Assembly: GCA_963819645.1 (NCBI GenBank)
Contig: CAWFWZ010000004.1
Span: forward strand, 372,001-436,000
DNA length: 64,000 nt
Origin: CAVVDY01 sp963819645
Lineage (GTDB): Bacteria > Acidobacteriota > Terriglobia > Terriglobales > Acidobacteriaceae
Direction of reading: 5' to 3'
The translations under genes were made by a program, and so were the position numbers. Of the stretch, positions 9,464 to 19,064 are shown piece after piece. The notes under the pieces were generated by a model. It was not told the origin of the DNA. It saw only the letters and a list, made by a program, of their open reading frames with translations, and ran no database searches. Within the stretch, counting starts at the first letter, position 1; each line of letters begins with the position of its first letter.

Positions 9464-9737
9464 GGCGTGATTCGCTCAACTGCCCGCCAGCCGAAAACTA
9501 GCCGGTCTGACGCAATAGACGTCTGAAAGTCCTTAAAAGTGCGCTGGTTTAGGAACTTCGGTTATGCGAAATGAAGATGCAGGGATGAATCCCCAGGGTC
9601 AACGGCAAGCGGCCTGGAAAGCTAAGCCGGTACTTCACGAGACTCTCCTAAAAACGGCCCTACAATAAAGTAGCGCGCGTCGCAAGATGTGGGGTGAGGA
9701 TGGCAACGACGCGCGCCTATTAAGTTAGATCAAGAGT
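9464..9737. other. Long 5' leader of fadN
   Basis: This 274 bp stretch lies between the fadN start and the proposed operator/promoter. No open frame with coding character was recognised. It would be an unusually long untranslated leader if transcription starts near 9727. Confidence 0.4.
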
Positions 9738-9762
9738 ACTGAATGAGGATTCATTCAGTCAA
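9733..9762 (-). promoter_or_regulatory. Candidate fad promoter overlapped by a FadR-like operator
   Basis: On the minus strand TTGACT (9757-9762) and TACTCT (9733-9738) are spaced by 18 bp, a plausible -35/-10 pair. The spacer is filled by a palindrome with arms TGAATGA and TCATTCA (9740-9757), extendable by two bases to ACTGAATGA/TCATTCAGT (9738-9759). Bacillus FadR (TetR family) binds TGAATGA-N4-TCATTCA, and controls the same fadNAE genes there. Repression by steric block, released by long-chain acyl-CoA, is the natural inference. Confidence 0.65.
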
Positions 9763-9782
9763 GAGAAATCTTAAGAAATCAT

Positions 9783-9812
9783 CGCCACGGAGGGCACGGA
9801 GGACACGGGGAG
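9783..9812. repeat. Single arm related to the CACAGAG family
   Basis: The run CGCCACGGAGGGCACGGAGG followed by ACACGGGGAGG resembles one arm of the elements at 1521, 3176 and 5077, without a visible partner arm. Confidence 0.5.
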
Positions 9813-9876
9813 GAATTTCGGGCTGAGGAATCAATGGATTACCGCATCTGACAAGCGTGAAGCGCCGATGCGAGGT

Positions 9877-10043
9877 TAGCCGTGGGCGTTAGCGCGATGG
9901 CGGACACGACGGTACGGTCGGCTGCGGAGCAGCGTTTTTTGCAGGGCAGACGAAAGGACATCAGCGGCTTGGCCGGAATTCAAAGAGCCGCTCCGCGGCT
10001 GGAGACGTATTCACACTACCTCCGCGAGCTTCGCCCACGGCTA
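9877..10043. repeat. REP-like pair with AGCCGTGGGCG ends
   Basis: The left end TAGCCGTGGGCG (9877-9888) and the right end CGCCCACGGCTA (10032-10043) are perfect inverted repeats about 143 bp apart, in the gap between fadN and the transporter gene. The same arms bound the element at 60841-61007. A reading frame across this region looks like repeat translation and is not called. Confidence 0.7.
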
Positions 10044-10135
10044 GAACCACATCGGCGCTCCGTGCCGCGGAATTTGCTCCTCGCCGCCGGTGTTCTCCAG
10101 TATCGAGGCCTCTATCGGTGCCATCCGATCTCTGC

Positions 10136-10832
10136 TTACGAGAACGCCTTCGCCAGCAGGAAGGCCGCGCCGGCGGCGAGACCGCCGATCACCACGGTTT
10201 GCAGGCCCGAGCGTAGCGGACGGGTTCCGGTGAAACGGCCTTTGATGTAGCCGAAGACAGCGAGCGCCAGCAGCGTCACCAGCACTGACCAGCCCAAGGC
10301 GGAGCGCGAGCTGTGCATCAGCATGTAAGGAGCAAGGGGGATGATGCCTCCAGCGATGTAGGAGACGGCGATGGTTCCGGCGCTTTGGACGGCGCGCTTG
10401 GGATCGGGCTCTTCCAGCCCCAGTTCGAAGCGCATCATGAAGTCGACCCACTGCTGCGGCCGCTTGGTTAGCGACTGCACCACCGTCGTCACTTTCGTCC
10501 TTGGAAAGCCCGAAGCTGGTGAAGACCTGCTGCACCTCGCGAGCCTCTTCGTCGGGAATCTCTTCTACCTCGCGCACTTCGCGCTGGCGTTCGCTTTCGT
10601 AGTGCTCGGCATCGCCGCGCGCGGCCAGGTATCCGCCGAGGCCCATGGCGATCGAGCCGGCAGCGATTTCCGCCAGTCCGGCGACCACCACGATATGGCT
10701 GTTATCGACCGCGCCGGAGAGGCCGGCGGCCAGCGCAAAAGGAACCGTGAGCCCGTCGGACATTCCGATGACCACGTCGCGGACGACTTCTCCTGCGGTG
10801 AAGTGCCGCTCAACGTGGGGCGTTTGCGGCAT
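10136..10832 (-). CDS. VIT1/CCC1-family iron/manganese transporter, one frameshift
   Basis: This is a membrane transporter of the Ccc1/VIT1 family (Fe2+ or Mn2+). The first helices carry DVVIGMSDGLTVPFALAAGL, the family signature, then EIAAGSIAMGLGGYLAARGD; a cytosolic Glu-rich metal-binding segment follows (ERQREVREVEEIPDEEA) and the final helices are GGIIPLAPYML and VVIGGLAAGAAFLLAKAFS. One extra A near 10493 (KDE then VTTVVQSL) splits the frame; corrected length is 231 aa. The start overlaps the 3' end of the Nudix gene by 23 bp, suggesting translational coupling. Confidence 0.9.
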
Positions 10833-11361
10833 CTTGGGCCAACTCCGGATGGGACTTGAGATATTCCAATGCCAAAGTCACGACCTCGCGTTCTCCCTTG
10901 TAGCTCAGCCGCGATGGGCCGTCTTCCAGCGGCAGCCAGAAAGCGCGCTGCACCTCGACCCGCATCTCCTGCGAGATGTTTCCCATCCGCCCGGAGCGGT
11001 AGAGGAAGAGATAAAAACTGACGACTTTGAAGACGCGGGCGTGGTCTCCCCAATTGCGGATGTAGAAGTATTTTGTGTCGGCCAGCTTGGTCACTATGTC
11101 GGCGCGGACGCCGGTTTCCTCGCGGACTTCGCGCTCGGCGGCTTCTTCCGACCGCTCGCCCGGATCGATGGTGCCTTTAGGAAGCGCCACCAGATCGGAG
11201 GCGCTGCCGCTCTTCCGCGAGCGCAGGGGGTGCACAGAGCGACGCGGGCGCTCGGCATGGGGCTCGATGACCGCCAAATACCAGCGCTTCCGCATTCTGC
11301 GCAGCACTACGCCGCCTGCCGAAAATTCTCTTACTGTGGGCACAGGTAGGTCCGGGTGCAA
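10810..11361 (-). CDS. Nudix hydrolase, 183 aa
   Basis: The full Nudix box is present: Gly63 in PKGTIDPGE, then Glu69, and REVREETGV (residues 77-85), matching GX5EX7REUXEEXGU. It opens with an AGGVVLRRMRKRWYLAVIE strand and is intact. A basic insert (residues 37-52) separates the first strands. Substrate is not evident; this size class includes NDP-sugar, ADP-ribose and diadenosine hydrolases. It is the upstream partner of the VIT1-like transporter gene. Confidence 0.9.
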   Translation of the reverse strand: MHPDLPVPTVREFSAGGVVLRRMRKRWYLAVIEPHAERPRRSVHPLRSRKSGSASDLVALPKGTIDPGERSEEAAEREVREETGVRADIVTKLADTKYFYIRNWGDHARVFKVVSFYLFLYRSGRMGNISQEMRVEVQRAFWLPLEDGPSRLSYKGEREVVTLALEYLKSHPELAQDAANAPR

Positions 11362-11442
11362 CTACTTTTAGTTTCGCAGAGCGGAGAGGGAGTGACAACC
11401 CATGGGAATTCACCAGAAGCTATTCATAAGTCGTTCTTAGGT

Positions 11443-11585
11443 TTGTATCAGGGCACGACTTTCAGTCGTGCCGATACCGTCGCCCGAGCATCAGGGCTTT
11501 AGCCGCTGCTAAATCAGGCGTTCAGGGGCTAAAGCCCGAGTCATTCACGTGCTCCCGGCACGGCTGAAGCCATGCCCTGATACAA
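11443..11585. repeat. REP/BIME unit matching the RAYT ends, copy A
   Basis: The left part begins TTGTATCAGGGCACGACT and folds back with AGTCGTGCC; the middle has two facing copies of GGGCTTTAGC/GGCTAAAGCCC; the right part ends GCCATGCCCTGATACAA, the reverse complement of the start. The CAGGGCACGAC core is the same as in the ends of the RAYT element at 25856-26451. Confidence 0.8.
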
Positions 11586-11673
11586 GGCACCAGCGTTGAT
11601 GGCTTCCGCTTCAAAGCAGACGGCGCATTGCGATAGTTTCTCCTCGCGACACGCCGTGTTAAAAGCCCATCCG

Positions 11674-13845
11674 CTACTGGTGGGGCTCAGGTTGCGGAGG
11701 ATTCTGAGGCTGATTCTCCTGTGGCTGAGCCATAGGGGTCTGCGGTGGCGGCGCCGAGGTAGGCTGCGACAGGGTCAGGTTCGCCGGATCGTTAGGCACG
11801 ATTCCCGGCACCTTCGGCGGATGGTTTACCTTGCCGGCTTCGGCATCGCTCATATCGACGCCCAATCGGGTCAGCGTGTCACCGGTCGAGAGATCGAGCT
11901 GCACGCGCGATTTTTCATAGTTCGTCGCTGCTGCCAAAACGTTGGACTGCGCTTGCGTCAACGCACTCGAAGCCTGCAACACGAGCGTAGAGGTCGAGGC
12001 TCCCAGCGAATACTTCTTCTGCTCGGCATCGAGGTTCTGCTGGGCATAGTCGCGGGCGGCCACGGATGCCTGTAACGCCGCGTAGTTCTGCTGCAGCGCA
12101 AACTGGGCTTGCCGGACCTGCAGCACGATGGTGTTTTCCTGCTGCTGCACCGCGATCTCCGACTGCCGATATTCCAGTTTCGACCGAACCTGATCGGCCT
12201 GCACTTGCCGGTTACGGAGGGTGACGTTCAGGTTCACGCCGATGCCCTTGTCGGGTCCCGTGCCATTCCAGAGGTTCTCGAAGGCGCTTCCCAAGCCTCC
12301 TGGCGGAACCGTCGAGGTACATTGCACCTCTCCGGGCGGACACAGCGGATTCTGCTGGCCGGAGAGTCCGGCCGCACCATAGAACGCGTAGACGTCGAGC
12401 TGCGGTTTGAGCAGGCTGTTAATGGACTGGATGCCAATCTTCTTGTTGGTCAGATTGATGCGCGACTGAATGATTTCAGGACGCGCCTGTAGTGCCGCGT
12501 TGATAAGGTCTTCGACCGGGCGAATTTCAAAGGGCGTGTTGATCTGCAGCGTGTCGGTTGGAATCACCGGCGCCACGGCCAGAATCGGGTCGGCCACATT
12601 GCGGGTGATGGCATTCTTCATCAGCAATTGCTGCAGTTGCAGGTTGGTCTGCGCGACAATCAGGTTCTGCTGCGCGGTGGCAACCGAGCTCTTCGACTGG
12701 ACGACGGTAATGGGCGCCAGAGTCCCGATCTGCACCTGCTTCTCGGTATCCGATAGCGTTTTGTTTGCCAGGTCGAGGGCGCGCTGCTGCACCTTGACGT
12801 TCTCGTAGGCGTTGACCAAGTCCCAGTAGATGTTTTCGATTTGCGAAACCGTGGTCATGATCTGCAACCGGAAGGCGACGTCCATGATCTCGCGGTTGTT
12901 GCGCGCAATGCGAATCCAGCGCAGGTTGGGCTCGAATCCGAAGCCCTGTAACAGGTGCTGCGTCAGGGTGACGTTAAACGATGACTGCAGAGCAGGCGAC
13001 AGAGTACTAAATAGCGCATTCGATGTGGTGCGGCTGTTATTGAATCCGACCGACAACAGTGTGCCGGTGGCAAAGCCCTGGCTGTAGGTGAAATTCGCGT
13101 TGCTGGTGTTCTGCACCAGGGTCTGGGTACCAGTGAAAATTACGTTCGACTGCGGCGTGGTAGCACGCTGACCCAGAATGCTGGTCCCGCTAACGATGGG
13201 ATCGTAGTTTGGGATCACCGGACCTTCACCGGTGGTTGATGCCACGATACCAGCAGCACCGGCGCCCGCGCCGCCTACGGCGACCGATCCACCGCCAGCG
13301 CCTCCACCTGTCGTACCGGTGGTTGTGGTTCCGGTACCGCCAGTGGCTACGCTGCCCGTGGTGCCGCCGGGAGTTCCCTGTACGACGCCGGCGTTTACAC
13401 CGAGTGCCGGGAAGCCCGACGCGGTACGAAGGATGTCAGTATCCGCAGTATCGAGGTTATAGCGTTGAATGGCGATATCAAGATTGTTCTCCAGCGCGAG
13501 AGAGACGGCATCGTTCAACGAAAGATACATCTTGCCGTCCTTCATGATCGAGTCGATGGTCGCGGAGTTGGTCAGGTTCGGCCGGGGAACATCGCGCGGC
13601 GTGTAGGGCTGCCAAAACTTGGGAAACGGCGATTGTCCCTTGGTGTAGTCGAGCTCGGAATACGGGTGCGCGTTGTGCTGCGGCGCCGGCGCCTGCGGCA
13701 TCGCATTAACTTCTTGCGGCTCGGCTGATTGCTTATTGCTTTGTGGCGGCGCATCCTGGGCGAACCCAGTGGTGGCCATAAGCGCCGCCAATATCAGCGA
13801 CAGTACGCTTTGCGTCGCTGACACTACCGTTCTAGAAACAGACAT
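11674..13845 (-). CDS. TolC-family outer-membrane efflux protein with Gly/Thr-rich insert
   Basis: This outer-membrane channel component is predicted for tripartite efflux or type I secretion; 723 aa from the start MSVSRTVVSATQ (13845), chosen for the GGAGACGAGGGA site in front. A signal peptide covers about residues 1-29 (LILAALMATTGFA). An OEP motif SLNDAVSLALENNLDI begins near residue 109, followed by coiled-coil repeats. An unusual low-complexity Gly/Thr/Ala segment occupies about residues 157-200, and the C-terminus is Pro/Gln-rich. Such long TolC-like proteins are common in Acidobacteria. No inner-membrane pump or adaptor gene is adjacent, so the partner is unknown. The frame is intact. 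Confidence 0.9.
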   Translation of the reverse strand: MSVSRTVVSATQSVLSLILAALMATTGFAQDAPPQSNKQSAEPQEVNAMPQAPAPQHNAHPYSELDYTKGQSPFPKFWQPYTPRDVPRPNLTNSATIDSIMKDGKMYLSLNDAVSLALENNLDIAIQRYNLDTADTDILRTASGFPALGVNAGVVQGTPGGTTGSVATGGTGTTTTGTTGGGAGGGSVAVGGAGAGAAGIVASTTGEGPVIPNYDPIVSGTSILGQRATTPQSNVIFTGTQTLVQNTSNANFTYSQGFATGTLLSVGFNNSRTTSNALFSTLSPALQSSFNVTLTQHLLQGFGFEPNLRWIRIARNNREIMDVAFRLQIMTTVSQIENIYWDLVNAYENVKVQQRALDLANKTLSDTEKQVQIGTLAPITVVQSKSSVATAQQNLIVAQTNLQLQQLLMKNAITRNVADPILAVAPVIPTDTLQINTPFEIRPVEDLINAALQARPEIIQSRINLTNKKIGIQSINSLLKPQLDVYAFYGAAGLSGQQNPLCPPGEVQCTSTVPPGGLGSAFENLWNGTGPDKGIGVNLNVTLRNRQVQADQVRSKLEYRQSEIAVQQQENTIVLQVRQAQFALQQNYAALQASVAARDYAQQNLDAEQKKYSLGASTSTLVLQASSALTQAQSNVLAAATNYEKSRVQLDLSTGDTLTRLGVDMSDAEAGKVNHPPKVPGIVPNDPANLTLSQPTSAPPPQTPMAQPQENQPQNPPQPEPHQ

Positions 13846-14113
13846 TCCCTCGTCTCCCAAAAACGTATGACATTTAGGACCGCGCAGGCTTTTGTTTTGC
13901 AGTGATTCTCCGTCGCCTATCCATAATACGGAGGAGCGTTCGCGAAGGTTCAATTGCAGGCCGGCTCTCGATCGCAGGATATTGTTAAGTCGAACCTCGT
14001 AAGTTGCAGGAAGTACAATAGTATAGCTGAGTCAGAGCAGTCTTTTTCTGGTGCTAACGGGGATGTCGGAACCGTGTGATGCTCGGCGAGCACCGTCATC
14101 CTTGCACATATTC

Positions 14114-14944
14114 GTGAGCCGCAACCTCAAACTGACGCTGGCGTATGACGGCACCGACTTCAATGGCTGGCAGATTCAGCCCGGTCAGCCGACCGTGCAA
14201 GGCACGTTAGCCGAATGCATTCGCCGCATCACCGGCGAGGACGTGCTGCCGCAAGGCTCGGGACGCACCGACGCCGGGGTACACGCGCTGGGGCAGGTTG
14301 CTTCGTTCGCCATCGAGTCGCCGATTCCGGAGCGCGGCCTGATGACAGCGCTGAACGATACGCTGCCACCGTCGATTCGGGTCAGCGCGGTGGAGGAAGT
14401 GGAGGCGAGCTTCCATGCTCGACATTCCGCGAAGGCCAAGACGTATCAGTACCGCATCTTTCGCGGCGATGTCTGTCCGCCATTTCTGGCGCGCTACACA
14501 TTTCACTATCCCTACCCGATGAATGAAGAAGCCATGATGCGGGCGACGGAGAACATTGTCGGCAAACACGATTTCACTTCGTTTGCCGCGTCGGACCCGG
14601 ACCGCAGCGCACGCATCGCTCAAACCCCCACCCCGCCACAAGAAGGCGGAATGGGGCACCCACAGGCTGCCGATGGTCTGAGTGAACACCGTGATTGCGC
14701 CCTCCAATGTGCGAACCATCCATTCTGCGCTGTGGGTGCGTACGCCGACGAGTTGAGCTTCACAGTGCGCGGAGACGGGTTCCTGCACCACATGGTGCGC
14801 AACCTCGTCGGTACGCTGCTGCAAGTCGGCAAAGGAAGCCTGCGGGTGAACGACATCGCGCGCATTCTGGAATGCCGCGACCGCAGCGCTGCCGGCCCCA
14901 CTGCCGCAGCGTGCGGACTGTATCTGGTGAGCGTAGAGTACTGA
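14114..14944 (+). CDS. truA: tRNA pseudouridine(38-40) synthase TruA with a repeat-derived insert
   Basis: TruA isomerises U38-U40 in the anticodon arm of tRNAs. Motifs are LKLTLAYDGTDFNGWQ at the N-terminus, GSGRTDAGVHALGQ with catalytic Asp53, ARHSAKAKTYQYRI, and DGFLHHMVRNLVGTLLQVG. The GTG at 14114 is preferred because it begins just before the conserved N-terminus; an in-frame GTG at 14051 is possible. A foreign segment with TPTPPQEGGMGHPQ, encoded by the palindromic repeat at 14625-14663, is followed by about 25 non-family residues before ELSFTVRGDGF, in a region normally holding a conserved strand and loop. The corrected protein is 276 aa and the frame stays open. The gene is divergent from the TolC gene. 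Confidence 0.92.
   Translation: MSRNLKLTLAYDGTDFNGWQIQPGQPTVQGTLAECIRRITGEDVLPQGSGRTDAGVHALGQVASFAIESPIPERGLMTALNDTLPPSIRVSAVEEVEASFHARHSAKAKTYQYRIFRGDVCPPFLARYTFHYPYPMNEEAMMRATENIVGKHDFTSFAASDPDRSARIAQTPTPPQEGGMGHPQAADGLSEHRDCALQCANHPFCAVGAYADELSFTVRGDGFLHHMVRNLVGTLLQVGKGSLRVNDIARILECRDRSAAGPTAAACGLYLVSVEY
14625..14663 (+). repeat. Palindromic repeat inserted in frame in truA
   Basis: It begins CCCCCACCCCGCC, has an ACAAGAA loop, and ends GGCGGAATGGGGCACCC. It is the third member of the TGGGGCACCC-tagged family found inside pheT. It contributes about 13 residues to TruA without breaking the frame. Confidence 0.75.
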
Positions 14945-14981
14945 GCGGGAGCCGTTGAGGAAGATGAGCGTTATGTTCGGC

Positions 14982-15136
14982 TTTGTATCTGGGCACGGCT
15001 TCAGGGCATGGCTTCAGAGGCTGCGGAAAAATTGTTCGCAGTGAGAAGAAGAGCAGATCCCTCGCGGCTAAAGCCGCTCGGGATGACAAAACAAAAGGGC
15101 TTAGCGGCACGGCTAAAGCCATCCCCTGATACAAAG
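14982..15136. repeat. REP/BIME cluster matching the RAYT ends, copy B, with a second family nested inside
   Basis: The outer ends are TTTGTATCTGGGCACGGCT (14982) and GCCATCCCCTGATACAAAG (to 15136), as in copy A. Nested inside is AGAGCAGATCCCTCG...GGGATGACAAAACAA (15050-15092), a separate repeat with another copy at 54081-54121. The element occupies most of the truA-aldehyde dehydrogenase gap (14945-15246); nothing coding is seen there. Confidence 0.75.
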
Positions 15137-15246
15137 CAGGCGATACGAGAGTTTTTCAGCAGCCTGTAAAGCCGTGCACTGCTACTAAGCTGAACCGTCC
15201 GACCGAAAAGCTTTGCTTAAGGGGCACGCAGTAGCGGAGCACGACC

Positions 15247-16833
15247 ATGACCGCTGAAACACAAGCTGTTGCGAGCGAGACGATCATCGTGGTTACCAAT
15301 CCTTCAACGGGAGAGGTGCTCGCCGAACTGCCGTGCGCGAGCGCCGAAGAGGTGCAGGCCGCAGTACTGCGCGCGCGGACGGCGCAGCCGAAGTGGCAGG
15401 CTACGCCAGTCGCGAAGCGTATCGAGGTTATACGGGGATTTCAGAGCCTGCTGCGCGATCGCACGCAAGAAGTCGCGCAACTCATTTGCCGCGAAGCAGG
15501 CAAGCCGACGGCCGAAGCGATCACGACGGAAGTTCTCGTGGTGCTTGATGCCGCCGAGTTCTGCATGCGGACGGCGCACCGTTTCCTGGGCGATCAGCCG
15601 GTACCGCACGGCAACATCGCCATGAAGTCGAAGCGTGGCGTACTGGCGCGCGAACCTTACGGCGTGGTCGGCATCATCTCGCCCTGGAACTATCCCTTCT
15701 CTACCCCGGCAGTCGAGACGCTCGCCGCGCTGGTCACCGGCAACGCAGTCGTGATCAAGCCGTCGGAGTTCACTCCGCTGGCTGCGCTTGAACTGCAGAA
15801 GGTGATGCACGCGGCGGGGCTCGATGCCGGACCTGCTGCAGGTCGTGATTGGCGAAGGGCCCGCCGGCGTCGCACTGATCGACTCAGCTATCGACAAGCT
15901 CATCTTCACCGGCAGCGTCGCGACCGGCAAACGCGTGGCCGAAGCGGCAGCCCGGCGTCTGCTTCCGGTGGTGCTGGAGCTAGGCGGCAAGGATCCGATG
16001 ATCGTGCTGCCCGACGTTGACCTCGACGTCGCGACCAGCGGAGCGCTGTGGGGCGCGTTCATGAATGCCGGGCAAACTTGCCTGTCGGTCGAGCGCTGTT
16101 ACGTCCATCGCGAGCATCTACGAAGACTTCCTGAAGATGATGGCCGATAAGATCGGCAAGCTTCGCGTCGGCAATGGCGTTGATTCGCGAAGTCGAGATG
16201 GGGCCGCTGATCAACGAGCGTCAGTTGCGCACGGTCGAGGCGCATGTGAATGACGCCGTCGAGCGTGGGGCGCGACTGCTTGCCGGAGGCCGCACGGCTC
16301 ACTGAACTTGGTCCGAACTTTTACGCTCCGACACTGCTGGCCGATGTCACTCGCGGATATGCGCGTCATCCAGGAAGAGACCTTTGGGCCGGTGCTGCCG
16401 GTTGCTGCGTTCGATACGGAAGCAGAAGCCATCGAGCTCGCCAACGACAGCGAATTCGGCTTGGCGGCCAGCGTGTGGACGCGCAATCGCAAAGCGCGGC
16501 GAAGCCATGGCACGCCAGATCAAAGCCGGGACGGTGATGATCAACGACATGATTTCCTGCTTCGGTATCTCCGAGGCGCCGCATGGCGGATTCAAGCAGA
16601 GCGGCATTGGGCGCACCCATGGCGAGATGGGACTGGCAGAAATGGTCCAGGTGAAGTACATCGATTCCGATCTGCTGCCCAACATGAAGAAGGTCTGGTG
16701 GTACGGATATGGAAACACCTTTCAGCAGCAGGCGGAAGGACTTGTCCAGGCGTTCTACGGGCGCAGCTTGGCAGACCGATTGAAGGGCTTCCTGCACACA
16801 ATAGGCGCAATCCGGCGAGGCAGTCGCATCTAA
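15247..16833 (+). CDS. Aldehyde dehydrogenase family protein, six frameshifts
   Basis: An NAD(P)-dependent oxidation of an aldehyde to the acid is expected. Family features run in order: TNPSTGEVLAELP, ISPWNYPFSTPAVETLAAL (the Asn and Trp of the NAD site), VIKPSEFTPL, FTGSVATGKRVA, catalytic Glu in VLELGGKDPM, catalytic Cys in NAGQTCLSVER, EETFGPVLPV and GISEAPHGGFKQSGIG. A C-terminal tail of about 60 residues (KKVWWYGYGNTFQQQAEGL) extends beyond most ALDHs and is seen in some soil-bacterial homologues. One extra base is needed near each of 15823, 16112, 16187, 16294, 16352 and 16498; the span minus six is 527 codons. The precise substrate is not deducible. It is flanked by repeats and apparently monocistronic. 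Confidence 0.9.
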
Positions 16834-17037
16834 AGGCCGCCCCGAATTACCCAGTCCACCACTAAGCGCACGTAGTCCAAAACCAGCGTCGCAGCCGCAT
16901 GAATCCTGCATGCAACACATGGCTTGGCAGGTGCATTTTGTCACTGGCGCAATGCCACGTGTCCCGCTTTAGGAGTGTTTACAAATACTTGACTCGCAAA
17001 CCATCCCAAATTCAGCAATTTACCTCGTGAACACTGC

Positions 17038-17064
17038 TATTCTTTACAGTTGTCGTAAACTGTA
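17038..17064 (+). promoter_or_regulatory. Palindrome in front of the TPR-protein gene
   Basis: TACAGT (17045-17050) and ACTGTA (17059-17064) are inverted arms separated by TGTCGTAA. They overlap a TATTCT-like -10 (17039-17044). The ACAGTTGT core loosely resembles BlaI/MecI/CopY operators (TACA-N2-TGTA). A strong AGGGGGG ribosome site follows. Assignment to a regulator is inference only. Confidence 0.35.
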
Positions 17065-17074
17065 GGGGGGTTGT

Positions 17075-19044
17075 ATGGCGGTTTGCGCCCGCGTCTGTGC
17101 ACGTTGCTTTGAGTCATTACCCGGAGTGCGGTCGAGCACTTCGGCTGAGCCGGGCGGCTCTGATCGTCGCGGTACTGCTTTGCGCGCTCCCTGCATTCTG
17201 CCAACGTGCAGGAGGCAGCACAGCCACCCAGACTCAAGGCTTGAAGACCCCGATGGGCAATTCAACCGGCGACCATCCGGATGATACCCGGCGCGGCGTT
17301 GCCATTCACGTGAACATCCTGGAATCGAATAAGCAGCCCTTAAAGCAGCAGTCTCTGGTGAGAGTCACCAACCAGGGCACGGGCCGAGTGTTGTTCCAAG
17401 CGACCAAAGGTGGCGAGGCCATCTTCGGTGATCTCACACCTGGGACGTACCTGATCGAGGTTGGCGCTGCCGGATACGTGGCCGTCCACCACGAAGTTAA
17501 CATCCCGGATCTCGCTCATGACGTCACCTGGAATTTCCAGCTGACGCGCGATCCAGCGGCGGTGAATCTCGCGCTCGGCGATGAACCGGGTATGCCCGCT
17601 AAGGTACGCAAGCAGGCCGAAAAGGGGGTGCAGGCCCTGGAGCTGGGAAACTTCGTCGAGGCTCGGAAGTATCTGGAAGCGGCGAACCATCAGTATCCCA
17701 CGAGTTCGAGCATCAATTTCCTGCTGGCCTATACGGCAGTCCAGCAAAAAGAAGAAGACCGGGAAATGGAGTACCTGCTGGAGGCGACGAAACTCGATCC
17801 GCAAAACCTGCAGGCCCAGAACTTGCTGGGACAGATCTACTACCGGCGCGGCGACTATGCACAAGGCAGCGGAAGCCGAGTCGATTGTGGTCGCGCGCAG
17901 CGGAGATTCCATTGCCGCGCGCAGGGTGCTTGCGAGTTCCTGCCTGAAGCTGAAGCAGTACGACAAAGCTCGCGAGAATGCGCAGTGGCTGGTAGATCAC
18001 GGTGGCAGCGAGTCGGCTTCGGCGCGGCTCATCCTGGGACAGGCCTTGGCAGGCCTGGGCAAGTATGCAGAGGCCATCCCAGTTCTCCAGGCTTATCTCG
18101 CGAACGATCCGGGAAGCCCCGTGGCATCGCAAACCAAGGAATTGATTAGCGAACTGCAGATGAATGCCGCGAATGCCAAGCTTGGCATCCCCGATCCCGA
18201 GCTTGCCAGTGGAACCGCCATCCTGCTCAAGGCCGGCATGCCGTTGGATGTCGACAGCCAGAAGCCGAACGTCGCCTCGGGTGTGCCGTGCCCGGCCAAT
18301 CTTATGCAGATGACGGCAAATCCGTCGAAGCAGTTGGTCGACAGTGTCTCCCAGTTCTCGGCGGTCGAGCACATGGTCCACGAGAACATCTCGGTACAGG
18401 GTACTCCCAGGAACCGCGAGACTCGGGAATACAACTACGTCGTCGCCATCACCGAACCGCCGCATGGCACAGTAAGCATTCAGGAGTTTCGCGACTCTGG
18501 AAACCTGGCGATGCCCGACCAGATAACCACGACTGGCTTGCCGGTGCTGGCGATTGCCTTCCACCCGCTATTTCGCGATGACTTCGAAATGAAATGCGAA
18601 GGTCTCGGCGACTGGGATGGCAAGGCGGCATGGCTGGTGCACTTCCGCCAGTTAGACAATAAGCCCAGCCGCTTGCGCTCATACGTGGTAAACAAGAACA
18701 ACTATCCGGTGGCACTGAAAGGCCGGGCCTGGATTTCAGCCGACAACTATCAGATTCTCCATTTGGAAACGGACCTGGTAGCACCGATTCCGGAAATCCG
18801 TCTCAACACCGAGCACACCAGCGTGAGCTATGGTCCAGTAGAGTTTCGCAACCATGGAACCGATCTGTGGCTGCCCAAGAGCGCTGAGCTCTATGTAAGC
18901 CTGGGAAATCGACGCTTCCATCGCAGCGAGAACTTCGATCACTTCATGCTGTTCTCTACCGATACCCAGGAAGCCGCGAAACCGCCGAAGACCGAATCCG
19001 CTCCGGCGCCGGTACCGAACTCAGGCCCATCGCCCAACGACTAA
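17075..19044 (+). CDS. Secreted TPR-repeat protein with N-terminal carboxypeptidase-regulatory-like domain, frameshifted
   Basis: The ATG at 17075 follows an excellent AGGGGGG site, but the main frame opens only around GTG 17097; one extra base between them would join the two, giving 655 codons. The N-terminus is a signal peptide (RAALIVAVLLCALPAFCQ). A beta-rich domain follows (VRVTNQGTGRVLFQATKGG to GTYLIEVGAAGYV), then TPR-like helices (KYLEAANHQYPTSSSINFLL; AQNLLGQIYYRRGDY; ARLILGQALAGLGKYAEAI), then a C-terminal domain of about 300 residues of unknown fold. A frameshift (one extra base) lies near 17859. Such TPR proteins are abundant in Acidobacteria; the role is probably periplasmic scaffolding, but no function can be stated. 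Confidence 0.8.
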
Positions 19045-19064
19045 GCGGGGCTTCGTGGCTCTGG

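Noticed and set aside
9882..10250. 122-codon open frame on the plus strand
   Set aside because: Its first half is repeat DNA (AGCCGTGGGCG family) and the second half is antisense to the VIT1-like transporter.
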